From positions 3,122,501 through 3,186,500 of the forward strand of contig NZ_CP050063.1 in the NCBI RefSeq assembly GCF_011604685.1: a DNA stretch of 64,000 nucleotides. The letters are read 5' to 3'. The position numbers and the translations under genes are program-made. Source of the DNA: Spirosoma aureum. GTDB lineage: Bacteria > Bacteroidota > Bacteroidia > Cytophagales > Spirosomataceae. The notes beneath the pieces are model-generated. The model worked only from the letters and a program-made list of their open reading frames with translations, made no database searches and had not been told where the DNA came from. This document shows, one piece after another, positions 44,721-53,813 of the stretch; the stretch's first letter is position 1; each line of letters opens with the position of its first letter.

Positions 44721-46547
44721 TCAAAAATCGATGTCGGTTAGCTCAAAATTCTGCTTGAGTGGAATAATACCTCCTTCTTCGGCACCGGGATGATAAATAA
44801 TGGTTTCGGGCTGAATACCCTTCTGCACATTGCCAATGTCACGCCTTCGGTTTCCATTGGCGTCGATGATCAGGCGGACCCGGTAGCGGCCTGGTTTAAG
44901 CCGGGGAAAACTGTAGTTTGTTGTTCCGTAAGAGGATCGGATAACCGTATATTTATCGTCAAGTAGCTCAACAATAAAGTTCTTATTGGCCCCGCCGACA
45001 GTTGCTGGGTTGATCCGACCAGCGATCAGGCCGTAGCTGTCTTCATCCGCAATTTTATACCGACCATTGTACCGGGCCAGCGTATCGCCCTGAACACTGA
45101 TAAATGCCCCTTTTAGTAGCCTGAAGAGCAGTGTGTCTTTAAGATTCGTTTTTCGTTTTATGACTAGTTGACTGAAACTATTACTCCAGGCCAGCTCTTC
45201 TGGTGTAAACTTAAAGGGTTTTGTACTGTCGGGGCCAATGACGATAAGATCGGTGCTGAAGCGGAGAATGGGTTTGGAGAATTTGATAGAGAAATCCAGA
45301 TTGTTATCAATCGGTTCACTGGCCGGTGGTGCCACCTGAACGGTCAGGGGTTTCCGGTCTTTTGCCCGCGATTTGATGGGCGAAAAATAAATGCGCTCCC
45401 TGAGTTCCGTAATATTGCCGACCGAATCCTGAGCCATAATGATCAAATTGATCGTATCGTTAGCCGCCCGGTTTGCTGGCCGAAAAAGCCGGATCATCTT
45501 GGGACTTTCTAAAAATGACACCAGCGTATCGGTCGACGGTACAAACGACATTGAGGTTGGAACAGCTGTTGCCGATGTTGCTGTTGAAGAGACCGCTGAG
45601 GTTGATACACCTGTCGTCGCTGTCGTGGAAGCGGCCGTCGTGGAAACAGCCGATGTGGAAGCAGCCGTCGTGGAAGCAGCCGTCGTGGAAGCCGCCGATG
45701 TAGATACGACTGTGGTGGAGACCATTTTACCAAAACGTAGTTTATAGCTGGCAATGCCGCTGCTAAGTTCCAGACCCAACGTTTCGTCGGTGCGCTCGCG
45801 TCGGCTGATTCGAGGCTTGGACGATCCCCGGAAAGCTACCATGTTTATATCGGTATAATTGCGGTTGAGATTCACAAGACTGTCGCGGAAGGCCACCCGT
45901 TCGCCCGGTGTGTTGTTAACCAGATTCAAATCCTTGTCGTCGAATCCATACACTTTATACTGGCCTGCTTTCACGTTTTCAATGCGATAAACGCCATTGC
46001 TATCGGTTCGGGCGTAATAGGCGGGACGCTTCCGGTTGATAGGGAGCGTATCGGTCGGTGCAAACAGGCCGATTACGAAGTTGAGGATAGGCAGACGGCT
46101 TTCGTCATCCAGAACAGTACCGCCCAAATAAAGTGAATCGATAACAGGGCCGGTGCTAAACACAATCTTGGCATCTTTAGCAATATTGCGCTCTGTAATA
46201 TCCTTTATGCCGTCAGAAAAGTTAATGGTATAGGTGGTATTCGGTTGCAGTGGCCGGTTAAAATTCAGCCGCAGGCCTTTTGGCAGGGCTTTTACAACAA
46301 ACGTATTGCTATCCTGGGGTGTAACGGTGACCTTTTGCTGAATATTTTCGACATTGACGTACTCGTCGAATTCCAGTTCAACTGTCTTGCCGGTATAGTT
46401 CAACTGTCGGGCCGTTGGCATGCTGCTCACCAGTTTGGGCGACAGGGTGTCTTTCTTGCCACCGGGCGGCTGAGCAACCTGGGCGCAATTTTGAAGCAGA
46501 ATGGGAAGTGACAGTAAAAAAAATACTATAAAATGGCGAAGCGTCAT
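44721..46547 (-). CDS. Lipoprotein with Big_5 Ig-like domain and Ser/Thr/Ala repeat insert
   Basis: A 608-residue outer lipoprotein: lipobox LLQNC (Cys21), then a Big_5 Ig-like domain (ARQLNYTGKTVELEFDEYVN). A carboxypeptidase-regulatory-like module follows (about 150-215; YRIENVKAGQYKVYGF). Residues about 275-330 are a low-complexity run of Ser, Thr, Ala and Val built on 5-residue units. Beta domains close the protein (FSIKFSKPILRF, GRYRVRLIIDANGNRRRD). The family is common in Bacteroidota as an Ig-like domain lipoprotein of unknown role. The repeat region is encoded by the minisatellite at 45622-45711. Confidence 0.85.
   Translation of the reverse strand: MTLRHFIVFFLLSLPILLQNCAQVAQPPGGKKDTLSPKLVSSMPTARQLNYTGKTVELEFDEYVNVENIQQKVTVTPQDSNTFVVKALPKGLRLNFNRPLQPNTTYTINFSDGIKDITERNIAKDAKIVFSTGPVIDSLYLGGTVLDDESRLPILNFVIGLFAPTDTLPINRKRPAYYARTDSNGVYRIENVKAGQYKVYGFDDKDLNLVNNTPGERVAFRDSLVNLNRNYTDINMVAFRGSSKPRISRRERTDETLGLELSSGIASYKLRFGKMVSTTVVSTSAASTTAASTTAASTSAVSTTAASTTATTGVSTSAVSSTATSATAVPTSMSFVPSTDTLVSFLESPKMIRLFRPANRAANDTINLIIMAQDSVGNITELRERIYFSPIKSRAKDRKPLTVQVAPPASEPIDNNLDFSIKFSKPILRFSTDLIVIGPDSTKPFKFTPEELAWSNSFSQLVIKRKTNLKDTLLFRLLKGAFISVQGDTLARYNGRYKIADEDSYGLIAGRINPATVGGANKNFIVELLDDKYTVIRSSYGTTNYSFPRLKPGRYRVRLIIDANGNRRRDIGNVQKGIQPETIIYHPGAEEGGIIPLKQNFELTDIDF
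45622..45711. repeat. 15-bp coding minisatellite
   Basis: About six units of a 15-base motif (GTCGTGGAAGCAGCC and variants) in tandem, in frame with the minus-strand lipoprotein, where each unit gives a five-residue Ala-Ala-Ser-Thr-Thr-like block. More diverged units extend upstream and downstream. Confidence 0.8.
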
Positions 46548-46860
46548 ACGTTAATAGGCAGTATACAGTTGGCAGTCGTCAACTGAGCGACTTATGGTTT
46601 ATGTATTTGCCTGTTCAGAGACTGTCAGGAATAATTTCTGACAACAATCAGCCACAAACTTAAAACCATAAACTAAGTATCCAGTGCAATCAGGCTACAA
46701 AGGTAAACGTCCGTTCATCGTTAAACTGTACCGACTGACATAAAATGGATGTCTGCTTCGTTACCTTAAGTAGAATTTTAAGAAAAATTAAAGGTCTCCG
46801 CCACAACGGAGGGTAGAGAACGGGGCAGTTTGGTACTTTTGCTCCTCACACATTCCCGTA
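46548..46860. other. Divergent regulatory region between the Big_5 lipoprotein and the two-NTPase cluster
   Basis: Contains a one-armed run of CAGTNNN heptads (about 46559-46586) and a small TCTCCG/CGGAGG-type hairpin near 46793-46812. A TAnnTTTG element lies for each direction: TACCTTTG on the minus strand (46698-46705) and TACTTTTG on the plus strand (46834-46841). No coding frame is convincing. Confidence 0.5.
46834..46841 (+). promoter_or_regulatory. Possible -7 promoter element of the two-NTPase cluster
   Basis: TACTTTTG followed by C fits the Bacteroidota TAnnTTTG consensus, 20 bases before the ATG of the first cluster gene. A -33 element is not clear. Confidence 0.45.
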
Positions 46861-48177
46861 ATGACGAAAAATTTATTCATGGTCCGCACACGAATCTGCC
46901 GGTTCCACCTATTTCTTGGCTTAGGGGTGGCTATCTTTTTACAGAGCTGTAATCTGGCTCCTAAAGAAGAGCAAAAGCCAACCGTTAAAGCTGATACAAT
47001 AAATCAGATCAATTTTTTTCTGGAAACATCGGCCAGCATGGGTGGTTACCTGAATGGGAGTACGGAATTTAAAAATATTGTTTCTGAATTCGCCAACAAG
47101 ATCAGCCAGATTGAGCCGGTGCGTAAACCCCTTGCCATTTATACCATCAGTGCCGAAGCACAGGCCTATCCTGGCGACGTGGATAAGTTTGTGACAAGCT
47201 TGGCCACGGTTCCGCTGGCCAACGCCCGTAGTTCGGAACTTCACACCATTTTTCGGCAAGTGGGCGAAAAGGCGCGCAACAACAGCGTGGCGCTTCTGGT
47301 ATCCGATTGTATTCTCTCGTTTCCGGACGGAGACATTAAGAAGAATCCGCAGATCAATGCGACCGATGCATCGAGTGTCCTGAAAAACGAGATCAACCGA
47401 CAGTTTGCTGCCTTGAGCAAAGACACTATCAATGCAACGGTTTATGCCTATTCGTCGGCTTTCAATGGCACATACTACGATTATCAGAACAAAAAGCAGA
47501 AACTCAATGGCGAATCGCGGCCATTTTATATCTGGGTTATCGGTAAACAACGCATCCTGAATCTGTTCAATCAGAAGTTACAGGCTGCCTTAACGACCAA
47601 ACCTGATAAGCAACTTGATTTTGGCGGGAGCGGCTCGACAGCGGGTTACAACCTGTTTTTTACCCTCAATCGGAAGGGTGAAAACTGGAATGCCGATGGG
47701 CAGCGCATCACGAACCTTAAAGGGGTTCGGGCCGATCAACCGGCTGAGTTTGCAATCGGTGTTAATCTGAGCGGATTGCCTGCCTACGCACAAACGGAAG
47801 CCTATCTGACCAAAAACCTGATCGTTTCGGCAGGAAATGCCGGGGTTAAATTGCTGAAAATTGAGCCAAAAGACGATGTGAAAGGTACCGAAAAGCTGAA
47901 AACCAATGAAGCCCGAATGCTGAGCGAGGCTACCCACGTGCTGACCTTTCGGGTAACACAGCTTTTTGAAAACGAAACGCCCGTTTCCATCAAATTACCT
48001 GTGCGCTACGATACCTGGTACCTAAATCAGTCCACAATGGACGACCGTACTTCGGCTGGCCGGGAGGGCAAAACCTTTGCACTTGAACACCTCATGAATG
48101 GTGTCCGCGATGCCTATGAAACAGGCTCCGGCGCTGATAAATCGTTTCTACAACTTACCATCACCCTCGAACAATAA
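46861..48177 (+). CDS. Lipoprotein with von Willebrand A-like motif (cluster gene 1)
   Basis: A 438-residue lipoprotein. The lipobox FLQSC (Cys30) is followed by a linker and then INFFLETSASMGGY (residues 50-63). This has the spacing of the vWA MIDAS motif DxSxS, with Glu55 in place of Asp. A later strand ALLVSDC (Asp149) is where the third MIDAS acidic residue lies in vWA folds. The C-terminal half is a beta-rich domain I do not recognise. It sits 9 bases before the small membrane protein gene and is probably the periplasm- or surface-facing part of the system. The vWA assignment is an inference from motif spacing. Confidence 0.7.
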   Translation: MTKNLFMVRTRICRFHLFLGLGVAIFLQSCNLAPKEEQKPTVKADTINQINFFLETSASMGGYLNGSTEFKNIVSEFANKISQIEPVRKPLAIYTISAEAQAYPGDVDKFVTSLATVPLANARSSELHTIFRQVGEKARNNSVALLVSDCILSFPDGDIKKNPQINATDASSVLKNEINRQFAALSKDTINATVYAYSSAFNGTYYDYQNKKQKLNGESRPFYIWVIGKQRILNLFNQKLQAALTTKPDKQLDFGGSGSTAGYNLFFTLNRKGENWNADGQRITNLKGVRADQPAEFAIGVNLSGLPAYAQTEAYLTKNLIVSAGNAGVKLLKIEPKDDVKGTEKLKTNEARMLSEATHVLTFRVTQLFENETPVSIKLPVRYDTWYLNQSTMDDRTSAGREGKTFALEHLMNGVRDAYETGSGADKSFLQLTITLEQ

Positions 48178-48186
48178 ACGGCACCC

Positions 48187-48561
48187 ATGTTCACTGCTTT
48201 GTATGAATTGCTGATTGGCAAAAACCCTGATCCTACGTACCGCAACACTGTTTTTACGCCCGTCGGCCTGCTAACGCTGGTGCTGATGCTGGGCCTGGCG
48301 GCTATTTTTTACCTGTTGCTGGGCCGCTGGAAAGCGATTTTTCACCGAACCAGTCACTGGGTGATTACGTTGGTTGTCGCCCTGATTATTGCCTTTTCGC
48401 TGGCTGTCAGCTACGCCAAAGACGCAACGGGTGAGCCCGAAGCCGACAGCTATATGCTTGGTTTTGGTGGCGTTAATTTAATTCTGGCCGGGCTATTGTT
48501 TTTTGGTTTTTCGCTCCTGTTCCGGCGTGGATCGAAGTTCGCCCGGTACACACCTTTTTAA
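48187..48561 (+). CDS. Small three-helix membrane protein (cluster gene 2)
   Basis: A 124-residue protein with three membrane helices at about residues 24-45, 57-77 and 92-112. Short, charged loops include a conserved-looking GRWKAIFHRTSHW turn and an acidic DATGEPEADS loop. The C-terminus (RRGSKFARYTPF) is basic and probably cytoplasmic. No family is recognised. Tight spacing after the vWA-like lipoprotein suggests it joins the envelope and cytoplasmic parts. Confidence 0.8.
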   Translation: MFTALYELLIGKNPDPTYRNTVFTPVGLLTLVLMLGLAAIFYLLLGRWKAIFHRTSHWVITLVVALIIAFSLAVSYAKDATGEPEADSYMLGFGGVNLILAGLLFFGFSLLFRRGSKFARYTPF

Positions 48562-48638
48562 ATTTCAGTTTTAAAAAAAGTCTTCCGTTTACTGGGTCGA
48601 AGCTCTGTTGCGCTACGCAGGAAACGGAAGACTGAAAT
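48561..48638. repeat. Inverted repeat between cluster genes 2 and 3
   Basis: AGTCTTCCGTTT (48579-48590) pairs with AAACGGAAGACT (48622-48633). The pairing would extend through ATTTCAG/CTGAAAT if about a dozen A/T-rich bases in the left arm are looped out. There is no clear U-run after the stem, so it may attenuate transcription or protect the transcript rather than terminate fully. Confidence 0.55.
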
Positions 48639-48647
48639 CGTTTAAGT

Positions 48648-50144
48648 ATGAAACTTTTCGTTTTTGCCATCGGTGGTACGGGTGCACGTGTGTTGCGCTC
48701 GCTAACGATGCTGCTGGCAGCTGGGGCTAAAGTGCCCGACAACCTGACCATTATTCCGATTCTGCTGGATATGGATATGCAGAACGGCGATACGGCTCGT
48801 GCTCTGAACGGCGTCGAACTGTACCGAACTATTCGCAATGCGGCTTATCCAAACGGGGCAGCACCGGCTGGTCAGAGCGATGCACCCCGACCATTCTTTG
48901 CTACCCCGATCCAGTCGCTGGGAACGCTCCAGAGCGAAACCACTCAGGAGCGGATCGGCGATTCATTTTTGCCCCAGCTGACCGAGCATCAGGGTACGTT
49001 CGAGGAGTTCCTGAATGTCAGTACCATGGATGATATTGACCGTGAACTGCTCAAAGTCCTCTACGATAATTCAGCAAAACCGACCAGTGCCGAGCTTAAA
49101 CTCGATCTCTCGGTTGGTTTTAAGGGGAATCCGAATATCGGCAGCGTAGTCTTCAACGCGCTGGAAGATTCGGCACTTTACAAATACTTCGTCGGAGCGT
49201 TTAACAACGAAACGGACCGGATTTTTATCATCAGTTCCATCTTTGGCGGAACCGGATCATCGGGTTTCCCGCAGTTGGTGAAACTGTTGCAGGAACCGAG
49301 CCAGAAAATGCCGATTCGCAACGCCCGGAAGGGTGCCGTTACGGTGATGCCCTATTTCGCACTGGAAGAAAACGGGCAAAGTGCCATCGACCAGAATCGC
49401 TTTAACTCCAAAACCAAAGCGGCACTGTCGTACTATCAGAACCAGATTCATCTGGATTCGCTGTATTACATTGGCGATAAACCCGGCGCTAAACTGTATG
49501 CAAACGTAGAGGGAGGTTCCAAACAGGCCAACAATGCGCATATCGTCGAATTGCTGGCGGCCGAAACCGTACTGGATTTTGCCAACCGGGGAGCCGGTGA
49601 GTTTGCCGGGGCGAAAACCTATTACGAATATGGCCTTCGGCGCGATGATCGCCAGTTAGACTTTGTTCATTTTGCCGATTCAACTTTCCGCAATGTGATG
49701 CAACCGCTAATTCGGTTTGCATACGCCAGCAAGTTCTACACAGAATACATACCGGCCAACCTGCGGGAATCGTTTGCCAAGAGTCTGGGGCTGCAACAGC
49801 AACTGGGTAGCAGTACCTATTTTGTGGCGCTGACGAAATTTATGGGTGAAGCTTTCCGCAAATGGCTCGCTGAAATGGGCGATAATGACCGGAAATTTGA
49901 CCCGTTCAACTTTCAGACAGATTTCAATGCGCTGGTTCGTGCCAAACAGATTGAACCCAAAACGTTCATGGGCTTTGGCGATAAAGGCATCAGTGAAAGC
50001 TTCCTGCTTAACGAAGCGGGCGACGCCGAACCGAAACTACTCGCGCAATACCCTCAGCCCGAAACGCGCCTGATGCAAATGCTGATGGTCGTAGCGGACA
50101 AGTGCATGCAAAAACTTGGCGACCTCAACCGGCAACTTGTTTAA
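48648..50144 (+). CDS. Tubulin/FtsZ-superfamily-like GTPase (cluster gene 3)
   Basis: A 498-residue protein without membrane segments. It opens MKLFVFAIGGTGARVLRSL, matching the first nucleotide loop of the tubulin superfamily (Gly9-Gly-Thr-Gly12). FIISSIFGGTGSSGFPQL, with GGTGSSG near residues 197-203, matches the T4 phosphate loop (tubulin signature GGGTGSG). A helix rich in Asn/Ala (QANNAHIVELLAAETVLDFA) is placed like helix H7. It is not FtsZ: it is longer and the rest diverges. It resembles the Tubulin_2/FtsZ-like families described in bacterial membrane-remodelling gene clusters that also carry vWA proteins. I infer GTP binding and perhaps filament formation. Confidence 0.72.
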   Translation: MKLFVFAIGGTGARVLRSLTMLLAAGAKVPDNLTIIPILLDMDMQNGDTARALNGVELYRTIRNAAYPNGAAPAGQSDAPRPFFATPIQSLGTLQSETTQERIGDSFLPQLTEHQGTFEEFLNVSTMDDIDRELLKVLYDNSAKPTSAELKLDLSVGFKGNPNIGSVVFNALEDSALYKYFVGAFNNETDRIFIISSIFGGTGSSGFPQLVKLLQEPSQKMPIRNARKGAVTVMPYFALEENGQSAIDQNRFNSKTKAALSYYQNQIHLDSLYYIGDKPGAKLYANVEGGSKQANNAHIVELLAAETVLDFANRGAGEFAGAKTYYEYGLRRDDRQLDFVHFADSTFRNVMQPLIRFAYASKFYTEYIPANLRESFAKSLGLQQQLGSSTYFVALTKFMGEAFRKWLAEMGDNDRKFDPFNFQTDFNALVRAKQIEPKTFMGFGDKGISESFLLNEAGDAEPKLLAQYPQPETRLMQMLMVVADKCMQKLGDLNRQLV

Positions 50145-50248
50145 ATGAGTTTGCAGGGTATCGTTTTGGTAGATTACCTGCTGAGATTATACGCTCGCAC
50201 GTTACTACCGAAACATATACCTGAAAACTGAAAACGGAAAATTTCAGT

Positions 50249-53200
50249 ATGCCCCATATCCTTCGCATTGACAACGACCCGAACGTGGTCGAACAGAATC
50301 ACCTCGGCTGGACAGGCGGAACCGTCGGGCTGGTTGGTAATCGTATTGAACACATTCCCGACACGCTGCTGAATCAGGCTGGTCTGGCGGCCAAAGCGGG
50401 TACGTCGATTCCGTCGCCGTTTGCGCGGTTGTATTTATTCGACGCGGCTTTCAGGCTGGTCATGAACGACCTCCGACCGGCTCAGCCGACCATGTATCAC
50501 GTACTGGTGTCACACTGCCTCGATCTGCTCGAATTGTTGTTTCAGGCAGGTGGTAGCCCCGATCTGACCTACCGTGTCTGGAGCCGGGCCGATCGTTTGA
50601 GCGCCCTGAACCAGAAAGCTCCATTGCCGAATGCGCCGAATCGTCGGCATCCGCATCGGGTGCTGGCCAAAGCGCTTGAGCTGGATATGCGCCACGATCT
50701 GGCCAACCTGCAAACATTCACCCTGATTTATTACAAAGGGGCACTATTGGGCGGTACCTCACCACTAACGCTGGTATTTACGTCGCCCAACTGGGAGCAG
50801 GAGCGTCAGAACAAATTTCTGGACCCGCCCAAGAGCAGCACGGGCCGGGTATTGTTCCAGCAGGAATATGTACCGCTCGAAAGCCGCGACCGGACGTTCG
50901 TGACGTATTTAAGCCGGTTATTTGAGCAATACAAAAGCCTGTTGCCCGAAAACAGCGGTCTGACCAAGTTTCTGGACAAACTCTTCCGCGATAACCCGTA
51001 TCCACTGCCCGTAGATGGCGGCAAAACGCTGAATGATTTCAATCCGATCAGTACGAATATCGAAGGATTCAGCACGCTTCAGGTTGTAACGGGATTGCCG
51101 CTATACAGCGTCCGTGCCGACGATGTGTTGCGTGAAGTGGAAGGCAACAGTGATTTTGTGATGTTGCCAACAGTTGGTTATTATAAAGAAGAAACCAACA
51201 AAAACGGCGTCAAAACAAACGTGCGGCCACCACTGGCGCTGGCTTCGCGCATGGATGTGCGTGGTCGCTACGTGAAAAACACCGATTGGGATTCGCGGAC
51301 GGTCATTCCATCCTCATTGCTCAACGATTTGGGAGCGGGTGGGCTACTGGCCGACCGTCGGCTACCGGGTGTTGACAATGTGCAGTACCCATTTGTTTCG
51401 ACCGACGATTTTCTGGAGGATTTCCTGATTCGGATGCCGTTCAAGATCAATAATGAACGGTTTTTTACGGGAACTGTCAATCGCGCCGATTGCGATTTCC
51501 TGCTGCCGATCCGGAAAGAATACTTTAATTTTTTCACGCTCGAAGACCTTCGCAATTACCTGGTGCTGGACATCAGCGACCTGCGGGTAACGGCTACGCT
51601 CAAAGTTCCTGTACGGGGACAGGGTGTGCGCTTTGTGGAGTTCCGGAAAACCTATGAACTGAACGAGCCCGAAAAAGTGCTTGATTTGCCGGTCGGTATG
51701 GGTTTCTTTCCATTTTACCGACTCACAATTCCCGACCAGCAGGCCCTGAACAAATATACAGTTCTACTGGCCGATGGCACAACATCGCAGGCGACCCAGG
51801 CCAGTTTCTACCGTTTCCCGGATGTCGTCAATCGACACGCGCTCACGAGCGGAAAACCACAGCCCCGAAGCCCAAAAGTGGGCGAACGGCCTGCCTCGTA
51901 CTACTACAAAGTCAACGAAGCCTTCGATCTGGTCGAGATTCAATTGGCGCATAATGACATCCCGTACCGGGGAATTGTGATGCCGGAATTTACGACGGTT
52001 TCCAATCGCGGTTACGAAGAGTTTACGTTTGCTGTCGACTTCGGAACGTCGAATACACACGTGGCCTACCTTGTCAAAGATCAGGGTGGAGCCAAGCCCG
52101 ATCCTGAGCCATTGACCGTTACGGATGAAGATCTTCAGATGGTGCTGCTGAACAAGCCGTATTCGGGGCCGGGTATTAGTCGTGACTATGATCGATATAG
52201 TGTCAAAAGTAGTTTTGGCGCGTTCGAACAGCTGGAACCGCTGGTTCGGCGGGAGTTTGTTCCCCCACTCATTGGCCGTAATCCACGGCTTGGAACGCCG
52301 TTTGCTTTCCCGCTACGAACAACCATCTACGAGCGCGAGGGCCTGACCCAGGGTGGCGATTACCTGTTTACGAAACTGAATCTTGGTTTTAACATTGACC
52401 TCGAGCAGGTTACCGTTGGCGATAACAATCGTTATGTATCGACTCTGAAATGGCTGTTCGAAAACAAACCGAACGACACGCTGAATGACCTGCGCGTACG
52501 GGCGTTTTTTGAGACGCTTTTGCTTCTGATTCGCCATAAAGTGGTTCAGAACAAAGGCGACGTTGCGCTAACGAAGATTGTCTGGCTGGCACCGTCGAGC
52601 ATGACCCGGCGCACCCGAAATCGCCTGACTGCCGAGTGGAACAAAGCCATGCAGGAAGTGTTCGGTACTACAGCTTATTTCCAGGATGAACCGATTCTGG
52701 AATCACTGGCGCCGTATTTTTATCTTCAGCGTCAGGGTGTTCTTCCGACAGCCAATGCCGTAAACGTCGATATCGGGGGAGGTACGTCGGACCTGATGTT
52801 TTTTGCGCAGGGGCAACGGCATTACTTCAATACGTCGTTCCGGTTTGCGGCCAACGACATCTGGGGCGGTGGTCTCGATGAAACCGGGGCGCCTTCGGGC
52901 CGGATGGATAACGGATTTGTGTCGAATTTCCTGACATACCGCAGCAATAACCCATCGAGCCAGAAAACGGGTGCCGACCAAACGCTGGATGCCTTTCTGG
53001 ACCCCAAACGCCGGATGTCGCCCGAAGATGTGGTCAGTCTATTGTTTAAATACGATGACCACTTCCAGTTTACGAAGGCAATTCAGAATCAGCAGCCTGC
53101 TTTGTTGATTGTGCTGTATTTGCACTATGCAGCCATTATTTATCACCTGGTTCAACTGATTGAATCGCAGGAAAAACAGGAAGGTGGTACTGCGCTTGAG

Positions 53201-53809
53201 CTACCGCGTTTTCTGACGTTTACGGGCCGGGGAAGCCAGTACCTGAACCTGCTTGGAACGCGGGCCGACCTGGTCGATTACACGAAGCGGTTGTTTGCGG
53301 CTTATACCACGAAATCAGTACCGGCCAACTTCCAGATTCTGTTGACCGACAATCCGAAGGAAACGACGGCTAATGGCGCTGTGCTTTATCAGACTGCTAC
53401 GGATCGGGATCAATACCGGGGTAATCAGACTACAGCTTATTGGGGGAATGAACCGACGCATCCGGTAACGTTTACGTATAATGAAACGACCGTTGATACC
53501 GTTGGGCACGAGAATGATTTCCATGATTCGGTGTTACGCAACGTGCGTGATTTTCTGGAGAAAACACTAAAAAATAACTCCGTATCGGCGTTTCTGGGTG
53601 ATTTTGGTATTCGCCGGACACAGGATTATTATGACTTCCTGGTTGGATCAGATGTAACCCGAAGCAGCGTGTTGCATGATAGTTACATGCTGGCTAAACT
53701 GCCTCTTGAGCGCGACGCTGATGCGCGGCTGGCGGAGACGTTCTTTTTCCTGCCACTTAAAAACGCGCTCTACGAACTGTCGAAATACATTGCCAAAAAC
53801 CAGTCGTAA
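50249..53809 (+). CDS. Large protein with C-terminal Hsp70/actin-type ATPase domain (cluster gene 4)
   Basis: A 1186-residue soluble protein. Residues 1-585 show no motif I know; they open LGWTGGTVGLVGNRIEHIP and are beta-rich further on. From about 590 comes an actin/Hsp70 fold: phosphate-1 FAVDFGTSNTHVAYL (Asp597, Gly599), phosphate-2 VNVDIGGGTSDL (Asp841 to Asp848) and adenosine motif FTGRGSQYL (residues 991-999). The large insertion between phosphate-1 and phosphate-2 and the fused N-terminal half resemble very large Hsp70-like proteins such as SrfB, but I cannot confirm kinship. It lies 104 bases after the tubulin-like gene. Confidence 0.78.
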   Translation: MPHILRIDNDPNVVEQNHLGWTGGTVGLVGNRIEHIPDTLLNQAGLAAKAGTSIPSPFARLYLFDAAFRLVMNDLRPAQPTMYHVLVSHCLDLLELLFQAGGSPDLTYRVWSRADRLSALNQKAPLPNAPNRRHPHRVLAKALELDMRHDLANLQTFTLIYYKGALLGGTSPLTLVFTSPNWEQERQNKFLDPPKSSTGRVLFQQEYVPLESRDRTFVTYLSRLFEQYKSLLPENSGLTKFLDKLFRDNPYPLPVDGGKTLNDFNPISTNIEGFSTLQVVTGLPLYSVRADDVLREVEGNSDFVMLPTVGYYKEETNKNGVKTNVRPPLALASRMDVRGRYVKNTDWDSRTVIPSSLLNDLGAGGLLADRRLPGVDNVQYPFVSTDDFLEDFLIRMPFKINNERFFTGTVNRADCDFLLPIRKEYFNFFTLEDLRNYLVLDISDLRVTATLKVPVRGQGVRFVEFRKTYELNEPEKVLDLPVGMGFFPFYRLTIPDQQALNKYTVLLADGTTSQATQASFYRFPDVVNRHALTSGKPQPRSPKVGERPASYYYKVNEAFDLVEIQLAHNDIPYRGIVMPEFTTVSNRGYEEFTFAVDFGTSNTHVAYLVKDQGGAKPDPEPLTVTDEDLQMVLLNKPYSGPGISRDYDRYSVKSSFGAFEQLEPLVRREFVPPLIGRNPRLGTPFAFPLRTTIYEREGLTQGGDYLFTKLNLGFNIDLEQVTVGDNNRYVSTLKWLFENKPNDTLNDLRVRAFFETLLLLIRHKVVQNKGDVALTKIVWLAPSSMTRRTRNRLTAEWNKAMQEVFGTTAYFQDEPILESLAPYFYLQRQGVLPTANAVNVDIGGGTSDLMFFAQGQRHYFNTSFRFAANDIWGGGLDETGAPSGRMDNGFVSNFLTYRSNNPSSQKTGADQTLDAFLDPKRRMSPEDVVSLLFKYDDHFQFTKAIQNQQPALLIVLYLHYAAIIYHLVQLIESQEKQEGGTALELPRFLTFTGRGSQYLNLLGTRADLVDYTKRLFAAYTTKSVPANFQILLTDNPKETTANGAVLYQTATDRDQYRGNQTTAYWGNEPTHPVTFTYNETTVDTVGHENDFHDSVLRNVRDFLEKTLKNNSVSAFLGDFGIRRTQDYYDFLVGSDVTRSSVLHDSYMLAKLPLERDADARLAETFFFLPLKNALYELSKYIAKNQS

Positions 53810-53813
53810 CGGA

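Noticed and set aside
45439..45747. Plus-strand frame with Val/Ala/Glu repeats opposite the Big_5 lipoprotein
   Set aside because: It is the antisense reading of the 15-bp minisatellite; the minus-strand frame has a signal peptide, lipobox and domains.
46939..47550. Minus-strand frame of 203 codons inside cluster gene 1
   Set aside because: Antisense to the vWA-like lipoprotein; no signal peptide or motif.
48648..50144. Considered as ordinary cell-division FtsZ
   Set aside because: Length, loop spacing and neighbours differ from FtsZ; no ftsA or mur genes are nearby.
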